IMG/VR virus record: IMGVR_UViG_3300003321_000307 | Coordinates: 1-37,291 of that record | Length of the DNA: 37,291 nt | Direction: 5' to 3' (one strand) | Source: a virus | Part shown: positions 1 through 6,064 of the stretch, in pieces | Numbering within the stretch: position 1 is the stretch's first letter | Layout of the letters: each line of letters begins with the position of its first letter | Position numbers and translations under genes: made by a program | The notes under the pieces: model-generated | Database searches by the model: none | What the model was told of the DNA's origin: nothing | The model's input: the letters and a program-made list of their open reading frames with translations, nothing else

Positions 1-227
1 ATCGGGTCTAAAAGAAGGCTTATAGTGAGCGTAATTACTGTCAGGGCAGTAATACTCATATCAAGTTGCTTTAATGCAGCCAAGCCCCCCAGATAGCCTA
101 TTACGGCCTTTGAGATAATGAAGTATCCCCTGAATATCCATTTAGCCCATAATGGGCTTTCATTATTTAATTGTCCGAGACCGAATTTTACCGTTCCTTC
201 TTCTCCGGTGGTTGAGGTTGCTGTCAT
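1..227 (-). CDS. Partial small membrane protein (3' end outside window)
   Basis: An open frame begins with ATG at 225-227 and runs off the left edge, giving about 75 residues that start MTATSTTGEEGTVKFGLGQL. A hydrophilic N-terminus of about 25 residues is followed by one or two hydrophobic stretches (WIFRGYFIISKAVIGYLGGL and a second rich in L/I/T), so it is probably a membrane protein. It lies 4 nt after the stop of the preceding 50-residue gene on the same strand, so the two are probably co-transcribed. The position beyond the endolysin would suit a holin or superinfection protein, but nothing in the sequence proves this. I do not recognise a family. Confidence 0.6.
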   Translation of the reverse strand, partial: MTATSTTGEEGTVKFGLGQLNNESPLWAKWIFRGYFIISKAVIGYLGGLAALKQLDMSITALTVITLTISLLLDP

Positions 228-231
228 TGTG

Positions 232-384
232 TTAAGATTTTAAAATACTTTTTATACGTTCGTAATCAACCTTTATTTTACTCAATTCTTCAGGCGAAAC
301 CTTTTTATTCTCTTTCATGGCATCCATAAACCTCATCGCATCCTTACCCCTCAATATCGGAGTCTCTTTAATTAGTTTTGCCAT
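232..384 (-). CDS. Small phage protein, 50 residues
   Basis: ATG at 382-384 opens a 50-residue frame (MAKLIKETPILRGKDAMRF...) ending in TAA at 232-234. The protein is charged and predicted helical. Very similar short proteins of the form 'K-ETP-L-G-DA-RF--AM' are common among phage genes of Bacteroidota, where their function is unknown. Its start faces the Mom-like gene, and the 65 bp between them holds a strong plus-strand promoter. The gene just downstream begins 4 nt after its stop. No functional claim is made. Confidence 0.65.
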   Translation of the reverse strand: MAKLIKETPILRGKDAMRFMDAMKENKKVSPEELSKIKVDYERIKSILKS

Positions 385-395
385 CTTATTTTACT

Positions 396-427
396 TTTGT
401 GATAGTTAAAGATAATTATTATATTTG
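396..427 (+). promoter_or_regulatory. Bacteroidota-type promoter of the Mom-like gene
   Basis: TTTG at 396-399, a 20-nt spacer, then a perfect TATATTTG (-7 box, consensus TAnnTTTG) at 420-427. The expected transcript start near 433 lies upstream of the ATG at 450 and downstream of an alternative TTG start at 378. The promoter therefore rules out the longer reading of the gene. Confidence 0.75.
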
Positions 428-449
428 GATAAATAAAAACTCTCATATC

Positions 450-1043
450 ATGTCATACGAAAACAGATTACTAAAATCCGATTGGGTTGTCGTGTCAATA
501 AGCCTGTACACATCGAGGCAATTAATAGAAAAATTTCATTACGCAAAATCAGCTACTAACACAGGGGTATATACTCATGGATTATTCAGAAAAGGCGAAG
601 AACTATTCGAGGCAAACTGCTTAGGCGTTGCGTGGTGGTTGCCACCCACCAAAAATGCAGCAATAGCTACGTTTGACGGCGATTGGAGAAAGGTTTTATC
701 GTTAACAAGATTGGCAATTAATCCAAATGTACCCAAAAATGCATGTTCATTTTTACTATCGCGTTCAATAAAACTAATAGATAGGGAAAAATGGCATTGT
801 CTTGTGACATACGCTGATACATGGCAAAATCATAACGGAGGAATTTATAAAGCAACTAATTGGGAGTACATGGGATTGACTAAGCCTTCTCCTGTTTTTC
901 AAAATGAACATGGCAAAATGATGGGTAGAAAAAGAGCAGGTAAAAACTTTAAAAAATCAGAATTAATTGAACAAGGCTTTAAAGAAGTGGGCAAATTTCA
1001 AAAGCACAAATTTAGAATGATATTAAACGATATTCCTCACTGA
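450..1043 (+). CDS. Mom-like DNA adenine modification protein (GNAT-like fold)
   Basis: The 197-residue product resembles the Mom family, whose Mu phage member converts adenine to a methylcarbamoylated form that blocks many restriction enzymes. Landmarks, in order, are HYAKSATNTGVYTHGLF, NCLGVAWWLPPTK, LSLTRLAI, NACSFLLSRSIKLI and LVTYADTWQNHNGGIYKATN, ending in a basic tail. ATG 450 is chosen because a strong promoter ends at 427; the longer TTG reading from 378 would also overlap the divergent gene. The gene stands alone on the plus strand with its own promoter and a terminator 27 nt after the stop. It is expected to act in the cytoplasm on phage DNA. The family call comes from recalled motif similarity. 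Substrate and cofactor are not shown. Confidence 0.65.
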   Translation: MSYENRLLKSDWVVVSISLYTSRQLIEKFHYAKSATNTGVYTHGLFRKGEELFEANCLGVAWWLPPTKNAAIATFDGDWRKVLSLTRLAINPNVPKNACSFLLSRSIKLIDREKWHCLVTYADTWQNHNGGIYKATNWEYMGLTKPSPVFQNEHGKMMGRKRAGKNFKKSELIEQGFKEVGKFQKHKFRMILNDIPH

Positions 1044-1191
1044 TGTGAGAGTTTATGTGAGGTTTGATCAAGCCCCTCTTCGGATGGGCTTTTTCTTTTA
1101 ATGGGTTACAAAACTTGCACCAATATTGACCGTTTATAATAATTAAATTATACTTACAATTGGGGCATATAGGGATGTACTGTATATTCAT
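1012..1191 (-). CDS. Small zinc-ribbon-like protein, 59 residues
   Basis: The start ATG (1189-1191) overlaps the endolysin stop codon in an ATGA junction, an arrangement repeated throughout this phage, which argues for real translation. The product begins MNIQYIPICPNCKYNLIIIN and has two Cys pairs, CPNC and WCKFC, about 16 residues apart, as in a single zinc ribbon. The C-terminal half is basic and histidine-rich. The frame reads through the opposite strand of the Mom terminator and overlaps the last 32 nt of the Mom-like gene, so the functional part may be only the first 35 residues. Function unknown. Confidence 0.5.
   Translation of the reverse strand: MNIQYIPICPNCKYNLIIINGQYWCKFCNPLKEKAHPKRGLIKPHINSHISEEYRLISF
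1070..1096 (+). terminator. Rho-independent terminator of the Mom-like gene
   Basis: AAGCCC (1070-1075) pairs with GGGCTT (1086-1091). A further two base pairs close a TTCG tetraloop, and a T run follows. It lies 27 nt after the stop codon at 1043. Confidence 0.75.
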
Positions 1192-1838
1192 GGGGCTGCA
1201 TTGGCGAGGGATTTTAATTCATCAAAAGTACCATTAAACAAATCCAAATCCAAATCCTTATTTGGCCCCCCATACTGCGAATACTGCCAAAAAGTATACC
1301 GATCAAAGCCTTTCGGCAATCCCGGTTCATGATTTTGGTATGATGCTATCCATAATGGAAACCGTGTGAACCGCTGATCATTATTCAGATATTCCGCAAA
1401 ATAATTAGCGTAGGAATAGATTATAGGCGTTCTGCCGGTCTTTTCTTCCACGATGGATAACCATTCCAACGCTGACTCAATCCAGTTACTACGGTTAGCT
1501 AAAACCTGTTTATTAAGGCGTAAGCTATCTGCTGCATCCTTACCAACCAAATCCTCAATATCCAATATGGGGGGCAAGCATCCCGGTGCACCGAAATCAA
1601 CGCCTCGAGATAAATAATTTTCAGCCTGTATTCTAGCTTCGCCCAATCCGAAAAAATGATAACAACCACGGACTTTATTTGTTCCGTGTTTTAGGATTTG
1701 CCAGTTAGTATTAAAAACCGGGTCCCTGAATGTTTCGTTTTGCGTGGCCTTGCAGATAATAAAATCGAATGCCGATTTGACTATATCGAATGTCGAATTG
1801 TTGTGGGATATATCGCAGCCTAGCGGTCTGGTGTCCAT
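1188..1838 (-). CDS. GH25-family endolysin (lysozyme)
   Basis: The 216-residue product covers one GH25 (Chalaropsis-type) muramidase domain. Characteristic segments are GCDISHNNS with the conserved Asp9, ICKATQ, CYHFF near residue 60, PPILDIED with the expected catalytic Asp93/Glu95 pair, and the C-terminal YTFWQYSQYG strand. The family cleaves the MurNAc-GlcNAc bond of peptidoglycan. No signal peptide or cell-wall-binding domain is present, so it would depend on a holin. Candidate holins are the small membrane proteins encoded nearby on the same strand. The ATGA junction at its stop couples it to a zinc-ribbon protein. Length and motifs fit a single-domain phage endolysin. Confidence 0.93.
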   Translation of the reverse strand: MDTRPLGCDISHNNSTFDIVKSAFDFIICKATQNETFRDPVFNTNWQILKHGTNKVRGCYHFFGLGEARIQAENYLSRGVDFGAPGCLPPILDIEDLVGKDAADSLRLNKQVLANRSNWIESALEWLSIVEEKTGRTPIIYSYANYFAEYLNNDQRFTRFPLWIASYQNHEPGLPKGFDRYTFWQYSQYGGPNKDLDLDLFNGTFDELKSLANAAP

Positions 1839-1879
1839 TGATAATTGTTGTTGGATATCTATATACTTTTTTCATTTTT

Positions 1880-1907
1880 CTATACATATTTACTCTGACA
1901 TGTATAG
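1880..1907. repeat. Inverted repeat in the endolysin leader
   Basis: CTATACAT (1880-1887) and ATGTATAG (1900-1907) form a perfect 8-bp inverted repeat around a 12-nt spacer, between the 27-residue membrane peptide gene and the endolysin start. On the plus strand it is followed by ATTTTTT. It could be an operator or a weak hairpin; nothing decides between these. Confidence 0.5.
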
Positions 1908-1912
1908 ATTTT

Positions 1913-1996
1913 TTAACTTATTATCGATTCAATCAGCACCATCACCGCAACATACATCACAAGTACCATTATTAGTATGAACGCGAGGGATTTCAT
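1913..1996 (-). CDS. 27-residue single-span membrane peptide
   Basis: ATG at 1994-1996 and TAA at 1913-1915 enclose MKSLAFILIMVLVMYVAVMV followed by LIESIIS. It is one uninterrupted hydrophobic helix with a single basic residue at the N-terminus and a short acidic tail. It sits just upstream of the endolysin on the same strand, where a pinholin-like or membrane-disrupting peptide would make sense, but this is inference. There is no clear ribosome binding site, which is usual for Bacteroidota. Confidence 0.45.
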   Translation of the reverse strand: MKSLAFILIMVLVMYVAVMVLIESIIS

Positions 1997-2032
1997 AGTT
2001 GTAAATGTAAAATATTATTATAAACTTTACAA

Positions 2033-2048
2033 TAGGCAATATCGCCTA
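2033..2048. promoter_or_regulatory. Near-perfect palindrome before the Acb2/Tad1-like gene
   Basis: TAGGCAATATCGCCTA is a 16-bp palindrome with one mismatched pair, 20 nt upstream of the ATG at 2069. A weak promoter-like pair lies just upstream (TTG at 1999-2001 and TAAACTTTA at 2021-2029, with 3 rather than 2 nt inside the -7 box). The palindrome would fall near the transcript start and could be an operator or a 5' hairpin. Confidence 0.4.
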
Positions 2049-2068
2049 AGTAAGTAAATAGGAAAACA

Positions 2069-2383
2069 ATGAAAGTCTTAACAGAAGGACACAAATACGA
2101 GTTGTCCAATTTTGAAAACAAAGAGCAAAAAGGTCAAATTATTCAATTTATTGAAAAAGTACCATCGGAAGAAGTCCCAGCCATACTTATTACAGTTAAC
2201 GATGGTACAACTAATGAAGAACTTATAGAGGTTCTTATAAATCGGCTTCAGTACCTAAATGGCAAATTTCCATGTCGCGAAAATTCAGTTGCCCTAACCA
2301 AATTGGATGAGGCATTATTGTGGTTGAATAAACGAACCGCAGACCGAATTAAGCGAAATGTAGAAGGGAAAAATATAGCCTAA
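2069..2383 (+). CDS. Acb2/Tad1-like cyclic-nucleotide sponge (anti-CBASS/anti-Thoeris)
   Basis: The 104-residue protein has a short beta-rich N-terminus (residues 8-30, YELSNFENKEQKGQIIQFIE), the segment TVNDGTTNEELIEVLINRL, and a helical hairpin ending in CRENSVALTKLDEALLWLNK then RTADRIKRNVEGK. This last part (residues 69-101) matches the Acb2/Tad1 hairpin domain, whose known members bind and sequester the cyclic oligonucleotides or gcADPR-type signals of CBASS and Thoeris. No enzyme motif is present, as expected for a sponge. The gene is monocistronic on the plus strand with a strong terminator after it, facing away from the surrounding lysis and tail genes. Family is likely; the ligand is unknown. 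Other members of this domain family have no assigned role. Confidence 0.75.
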   Translation: MKVLTEGHKYELSNFENKEQKGQIIQFIEKVPSEEVPAILITVNDGTTNEELIEVLINRLQYLNGKFPCRENSVALTKLDEALLWLNKRTADRIKRNVEGKNIA

Positions 2384-2411
2384 TTATTAATAGTCTGGCT
2401 TAAACATTTAC

Positions 2412-2435
2412 AGCCTCACTACGGTGGGGCTTTTT
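2412..2435 (+). terminator. Terminator of the Acb2/Tad1-like gene
   Basis: AGCCTCAC and GTGGGGCT form an 8-bp stem with one G-U pair around a TACG tetraloop, followed by TTTTT. It lies 28 nt after the stop at 2383. Confidence 0.85.
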
Positions 2436-2439
2436 CATT

Positions 2440-2562
2440 TCACAGATACCAATAAAGTTCAATAATCAAAAACACCACCGTCACCCCCAATCCCCAATAG
2501 AGCAGCCTATTCGGAATGCCGATATAAAATGTTTTGATGATATTGATGACGAGGCGGATCAT
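2440..2562 (-). CDS. 40-residue single-span membrane protein
   Basis: The start ATG (2560-2562) overlaps the stop of the upstream beta-helix gene in an ATGA junction, and TGA lies at 2440-2442. The product starts MIRLVINIIKTFYIGIPNRL and continues with a hydrophobic span (WGLGVTVVFLIIELYW) to the C-terminus. It probably inserts with the basic amphipathic N-terminus in the cytoplasm. It is the last gene of the beta-helix pair's transcript and meets the Acb2-like gene's terminator head-on. No family recognised; a membrane role accompanying the exported beta-helix proteins or lysis is conceivable. Confidence 0.6.
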   Translation of the reverse strand: MIRLVINIIKTFYIGIPNRLLYWGLGVTVVFLIIELYWYL

Positions 2563-3872
2563 TGCAGTTTTACCGTTCCTCCGGGGACGACAAGGTAAGC
2601 CGAAGCCGCATTAATAGTGATCGATACGGACGGCATAGACGACCCAGTACCGTTTGAAGCCGTTATAGTATACGAACCGGATGACGTACCAGTAGGTACC
2701 CCGCTGATCTGTCCGTTAGCCGTGTTAAACACCAATCCCGTAGGCAATGATGGGCTGATTCCCCACGAGGTAACAACACCACCAGTGTTAACAGGATTCA
2801 TTGCCGTTATAAACTCACCCACGTTACCGATTATAGATGATGGCGAATAGGTTACACTTGGTGAACCTGGAGCAGTACAAGCTATACCAAATAAAGGAAT
2901 CGGTAATAATGCTGCAGAAAGCGTATCATCACTTACATTCGAAGCCCAACCTTGAGGTAATGGATTTCCGCCCCCGGATGAATAATAAAAATCTAAACGA
3001 GAACCAGAACGATTAAACCACTTTGCGCGATTAAAACTAACCGTATCATTAAAGGGTGTACCGCCTCCAAAGTTACCGCTCGCAAATCCCTCATAAGTAT
3101 AAGCTGTTTGAACACCGAAAGCCTTGTTGTAAGATACTCTTATATTATTACCGCCAACAAGCTGACCGCCTTGCGCACCTGAATTGACGCAAATATTATA
3201 TTCAATTACTTGCCAGGATCCACCAACATCGCCACCGATAAAGGCAGACTTCCCGGCATCTAAAGTACTCCCACCCTCGATACAATTACCAATACACTGC
3301 ATTTGACTTGTTGGCGTTCCGTTAGACTGGTAAAAACTTAATATATCACCAACATCATCTGATATTACCGTAGTCAGGCAGTCGTTATAATTCATTTGAT
3401 TTCCGGGGCCAGTTATGTTATTCCACTGGATATGACTACCACCGCCGTTTGGGTGCCCAGCAGCATCTTTTATGTTGTAGAAACGGTTGTAGTTAATATG
3501 TATATTGGTATCTCGTTCAACTATAGCAACGTTACCTGAATTGACAATATTAACCCCTCTGTAGCTTGAGTCAATGCGATTGTACATGATCGTTATATTC
3601 TTACAATCCTTTCCAATATGGATAGCTCCGGTTGCTTTGTGGGAGTTTTTAAGATAGCAGTGAGTTATGGTTACATTCTTAGTTCCGTTCGGTATGTCAA
3701 TACAATTATTGTTCGTATTCCCCGCGTCTATAAACAGCGCGTCATAAGTATGGTTTGAAAGTGCAGTGAAATGAGTTGTTGTCGTTCTTGTTATTCCGCA
3801 AAATGAACTGTCGCTGGTTGCTTGCGCGAAAGCAAAAACGGGGGATAAGAATAAGATGAAAAACCATTTCAT
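2559..3872 (-). CDS. Secreted-type beta-helix protein with putative Ig domain (tail spike-like)
   Basis: The 437-residue product begins with a Sec signal peptide (MKWFFILFLSPVFAFAQ, likely cleaved after AFA). Residues 60 to about 310 form a right-handed beta-helix with NosD/CASH-type rungs, recognisable as N-I-T-I-x-Y-N-R and similar repeats. After a Pro-rich linker, residues 340-425 look like a putative-Ig (He_PIG) domain with SLPTGLVFNTANGQISGVP. The C-terminus ends VVPGGTVKLQ. It is a diverged tandem copy of the neighbour 3872-4924 (shared SFYxSxGTPTS, GGSTxxAGKSA and NxAFG blocks). Beta-helix folds in phages usually bind or cut polysaccharides, but no catalytic residue is evident. A signal peptide on a virion protein is unusual. 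Confidence 0.75.
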   Translation of the reverse strand: MKWFFILFLSPVFAFAQATSDSSFCGITRTTTTHFTALSNHTYDALFIDAGNTNNNCIDIPNGTKNVTITHCYLKNSHKATGAIHIGKDCKNITIMYNRIDSSYRGVNIVNSGNVAIVERDTNIHINYNRFYNIKDAAGHPNGGGSHIQWNNITGPGNQMNYNDCLTTVISDDVGDILSFYQSNGTPTSQMQCIGNCIEGGSTLDAGKSAFIGGDVGGSWQVIEYNICVNSGAQGGQLVGGNNIRVSYNKAFGVQTAYTYEGFASGNFGGGTPFNDTVSFNRAKWFNRSGSRLDFYYSSGGGNPLPQGWASNVSDDTLSAALLPIPLFGIACTAPGSPSVTYSPSSIIGNVGEFITAMNPVNTGGVVTSWGISPSLPTGLVFNTANGQISGVPTGTSSGSYTITASNGTGSSMPSVSITINAASAYLVVPGGTVKLQ

Positions 3873-4924
3873 TAAAACAACGGGTTCGGCAATATTTTTA
3901 TAGTTATAGTAGCGTCGTGTTTATTTGTACTCCATCCGGCAGGTTGTGAAACCGTTTTAGGGTCAAACCAAAAATCAGAAACCTGTTTATTTTTATTCAG
4001 CCAGTTTGAGCGATTATTGCTAATGGTTACATTGTTTGTGGGAATGCCTCCATAATTGCCGTATGTAAACGCCGCTGTAGCAACAGGATTTGAGCCATCA
4101 CCGAAAGCGACATTATTTGAGCATATAATGTATGTGCCCCCTTGTACTTGCCATGCCTCCATACCTGAATTGACTGCTATATTATATTCGCAGTCTTGAT
4201 ATGAGCCGGAAACATCGCCAACAACCCCAGCTGATTTGCCTGCCGTATAAGTTGAGCCGCCGAATACTTTATTGTATTTCATACTCATATATGATGTTGG
4301 TGTCCCTTTGCTTTCGTAAAAGCTTAAACAATCCCCTATTGCCGGGTTAGGTGTCTGATGCCAAACTAAATTACTGTCACATCTTTGTGATGCGCCGTTG
4401 GTGTTATTAAATTGCACATCCGAGCCGCCAGCTGCACCGCTGCCTGTAACGCTTTGAATGTTCAAAAAATAATTACCAACAACAGCAATATTTTGTGCGC
4501 CATAAACATTATTTACGCCGCGTCCAGATGTGGCTATTATATTGTTCCTGATAGTAATGTTATACGCGCCTTTCTCAATATAGATTGCCCCATTATCGGT
4601 TGCGCAATTGTGGATATAGCTGTTTAATATGGTTACATCATGCACTCCTGGCGGGATAATTATCCCCGAACTTTTGCCGCCTGTTATATCAACCCCCTTG
4701 ATCGTTTGTCCAGAAAAAGCAGTAACAGGTGTGCTGACAGTGAACACTGTCGGCTTTCCGGTTGGAACTACAGGCGGCGGAACATACTTCAATGTTTGCG
4801 TAGTTATTGTTGTCGTAGTTGTCGTTACCAATGTATCGAGATTAGCTAAAACGGTTCTGGTTACTGTAGTTTGGGCCAATGACATAATAGGCAATAGCAA
4901 AATAATCAGGATTAATTTTTTCAT
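3872..4924 (-). CDS. Secreted-type beta-helix protein (tail spike-like)
   Basis: 350 residues start with a Sec signal peptide (MKKLILIILLLPIMSLAQ), then a Thr-rich low-complexity stretch (residues 18-48, including TTTTTTITTQ), a Pro linker, and a right-handed beta-helix from about residue 60 to 330 (for example VHDVTILNSYIHNC, AYNITIRNNIIATSGRG). Its stop shares one base with the start of the next beta-helix gene (TAATG), so the paralogues are translationally linked. The gene begins just after a terminator on the same strand, and a weak -7-like TAACTTTA ends 4 nt before the ATG, hinting at its own leaderless transcript. Likely a surface polysaccharide-binding or depolymerising spike; unproven. 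Confidence 0.75.
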   Translation of the reverse strand: MKKLILIILLLPIMSLAQTTVTRTVLANLDTLVTTTTTTITTQTLKYVPPPVVPTGKPTVFTVSTPVTAFSGQTIKGVDITGGKSSGIIIPPGVHDVTILNSYIHNCATDNGAIYIEKGAYNITIRNNIIATSGRGVNNVYGAQNIAVVGNYFLNIQSVTGSGAAGGSDVQFNNTNGASQRCDSNLVWHQTPNPAIGDCLSFYESKGTPTSYMSMKYNKVFGGSTYTAGKSAGVVGDVSGSYQDCEYNIAVNSGMEAWQVQGGTYIICSNNVAFGDGSNPVATAAFTYGNYGGIPTNNVTISNNRSNWLNKNKQVSDFWFDPKTVSQPAGWSTNKHDATITIKILPNPLF

Positions 4925-4951
4925 GACATAAAGTTATGTAAATCAAAGCAA

Positions 4952-4983
4952 TAAAAAAAGCCCCTCCTCTCGCAGTTGGGACT
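4952..4983 (-). terminator. Minus-strand terminator after the lysis-region genes
   Basis: Read on the minus strand, AGTCCC pairs with GGGGCT across a 13-nt loop and is followed by T7. The stem needs a U-G pair that works only for minus-strand RNA (the plus strand would have C-A), which fixes its direction. It separates the 63-residue gene from the beta-helix pair. Confidence 0.75.
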
Positions 4984-5012
4984 TTCTAATATCTACCTAT
5001 GAAAAAATATTA
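4953..5012 (-). repeat. 3' UTR repeat, copy A
   Basis: From the stop codon of the 63-residue gene to the terminator T-tract, this stretch is clearly related to the region after the capsid gene (25694-25761). The best block, ATCTACCTATGAAAAAA on the plus strand (4991-5007), is identical in both, and the hairpins share cccctc and the loop pattern. Both copies begin exactly at a stop codon. Confidence 0.7.
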
Positions 5013-5201
5013 ATTTAATTCATGCTTGAGCTGCCAAAACCTTTCCTCAACAATTTCCTCACCGATCTCACAATATCCTAAACCATTTCGTTGACAATAC
5101 ATTTTAGCTTCCGCATCGTTATTACCATATGCGGGAGGCCCTTCAAACAATCGGATTTCTCCGTCAACTAAGGCATGTATGTAGGTGGTAAAGGTTTTCA
5201 T
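5010..5201 (-). CDS. Hypothetical protein, 63 residues
   Basis: The product starts MKTFTTYIHALVDGEIRLFE and continues with an acidic helical half that contains YCEIGEEIVEERFWQL. No signal, membrane span or recognised motif is visible. The pattern 'YIHALVDGEI-LFEGP' suggests a small alpha/beta protein. Its ATG overlaps the stop of the 52-residue membrane protein (ATGA), and it is the last gene before a terminator. It may therefore belong to the lysis-region transcript that runs from the tail fibres. Function unknown. Confidence 0.6.
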   Translation of the reverse strand: MKTFTTYIHALVDGEIRLFEGPPAYGNNDAEAKMYCQRNGLGYCEIGEEIVEERFWQLKHELN

Positions 5202-5356
5202 TGTTTACTATTCCTTATCCATTCTTTCAGTTCATCAATCTTATCTTGCAATCGCTTATTCTCACTCTTTAAATCAACCTTATCAATGTAATTTTTTAGC
5301 CCGAACCACCCTAAAGTTACTACGGAAATAATAAAGGCGATTGTCCCGCTGTCCAT
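5198..5356 (-). CDS. 52-residue membrane/coiled-coil protein (spanin-like shape)
   Basis: ATG at 5354-5356 gives MDSGTIAFIISVVTLGWFGL, a single N-terminal transmembrane helix, followed by a charged coiled coil rich in Lys, Glu and Asp (LKSENKRLQDKIDELKEWI). The layout of one N-terminal span plus a coiled coil is that of an inner-membrane spanin (Rz) or a short holin accessory, but at 52 residues it is much shorter than known Rz proteins. It begins 1 nt after the stop of the receiver-domain gene and overlaps the next gene by 4 nt, so all are expressed together. Confidence 0.65.
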   Translation of the reverse strand: MDSGTIAFIISVVTLGWFGLKNYIDKVDLKSENKRLQDKIDELKEWIRNSKQ

Positions 5357-5357
5357 C

Positions 5358-5759
5358 TCATGCTTCGAGTAACTGAGTCCTGTTGATTATGCTTGGCAAA
5401 AATGATTTCACTGAGTCTCTTATTTTATTGAGCCAGTTTTGGCTGATTGTATCCTTTTCAATCACCTCATTTACCGCCAATGGAAATAAAGGTAATAAAA
5501 AATCTACAGAACAATATGCGGTGATTACAATGATATACACACCCTTGCTGATAGACCGAAAATATTTTAGCGTGTCGTATAAGTCATAACCTGGAACTCT
5601 GGCATCTGTTATTACCATGTCGGTTTCTTTGGAGAATGCGTTACGAAAGTCATCGCCGTTGGTGAAAGTTTTAAGGTCGAATGAATCGCCATTGAATAGA
5701 TCCTTAAGCCATTCGAGTATTATTTCTTCATCATCGAGGGCGTTGATGTGGATTTTCAT
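5358..5759 (-). CDS. Receiver-only response regulator (CheY-like)
   Basis: The 133-residue protein is a complete REC domain with every hallmark residue: an acidic pair Asp9/Asp10 (NALDDEE), phospho-acceptor Asp52 in VITDARVPGYD, Thr80 in IIVITAY, and Lys102 in VIEKD. No DNA-binding or enzymatic output domain follows; the C-terminal 25 residues are helical. The start overlaps the stop of the membrane/coiled-coil gene 5756-6064 (ATGA), and a second membrane protein starts 1 nt downstream, so it is embedded in the lysis-region transcript. It could be phosphorylated by, or titrate phosphate from, a host histidine kinase. Both ideas are inference; the fold call is firm. Confidence 0.85.
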   Translation of the reverse strand: MKIHINALDDEEIILEWLKDLFNGDSFDLKTFTNGDDFRNAFSKETDMVITDARVPGYDLYDTLKYFRSISKGVYIIVITAYCSVDFLLPLFPLAVNEVIEKDTISQNWLNKIRDSVKSFLPSIINRTQLLEA

Positions 5760-6064
5760 TTACGAACCTCCGCCATTAGCTTAGTGAACTTCTCATCAAT
5801 GTGCAACCTGTCGGCCTCCCGATATTCAAACAACTGCTTTATATCTTCTTTCATGCTCTGCATAGATTGACTCATTGCCCGGTCTACTACAGCTGTGATA
5901 AACGCCTCCCGCTCTTCTCTCCGTGCCCTGAAAGAACTATCAATCCATTTGAATAGAACAGTTATTATTCCGAGTACTGTCGCCCAAACTACTCCTAATA
6001 ATGTCCAGTTAGTTGGGTCGGGATTAGGTAAAGCCATCTTATTAATCATTGTTGAATGTCCCAT
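5756..6064 (-). CDS. Membrane-anchored coiled-coil protein (holin candidate)
   Basis: 102 residues contain one transmembrane helix (residues 20-40, WTLLGVVWATVLGIITVLF) then a basic patch RARREER and an extended helix to the C-terminus. ATG 6064 is preceded by GGAGGGAG, but those bases also encode Gly-Gly of the upstream gene. Starts at 6049 or 6037 (MALPNPDPTNW) would avoid a 23-nt overlap. Topology and neighbours (endolysin region, other small membrane proteins) make it a holin or holin-accessory candidate. Similar TM-plus-coil proteins in Bacteroidota phages are unannotated as far as I know. It overlaps the receiver gene by 4 nt. Confidence 0.65.
   Translation of the reverse strand: MGHSTMINKMALPNPDPTNWTLLGVVWATVLGIITVLFKWIDSSFRARREEREAFITAVVDRAMSQSMQSMKEDIKQLFEYREADRLHIDEKFTKLMAEVRK

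Noticed and set aside
378-449. Longer TTG start for the Mom-like gene
   Set aside because: It lies upstream of a strong promoter and overlaps the start of the divergent 50-residue gene.
1744-1980. Two plus-strand frames (78 and 61 residues) over the endolysin start
   Set aside because: They are antisense shadows with unlikely composition; the minus-strand endolysin and TM peptide explain the region.
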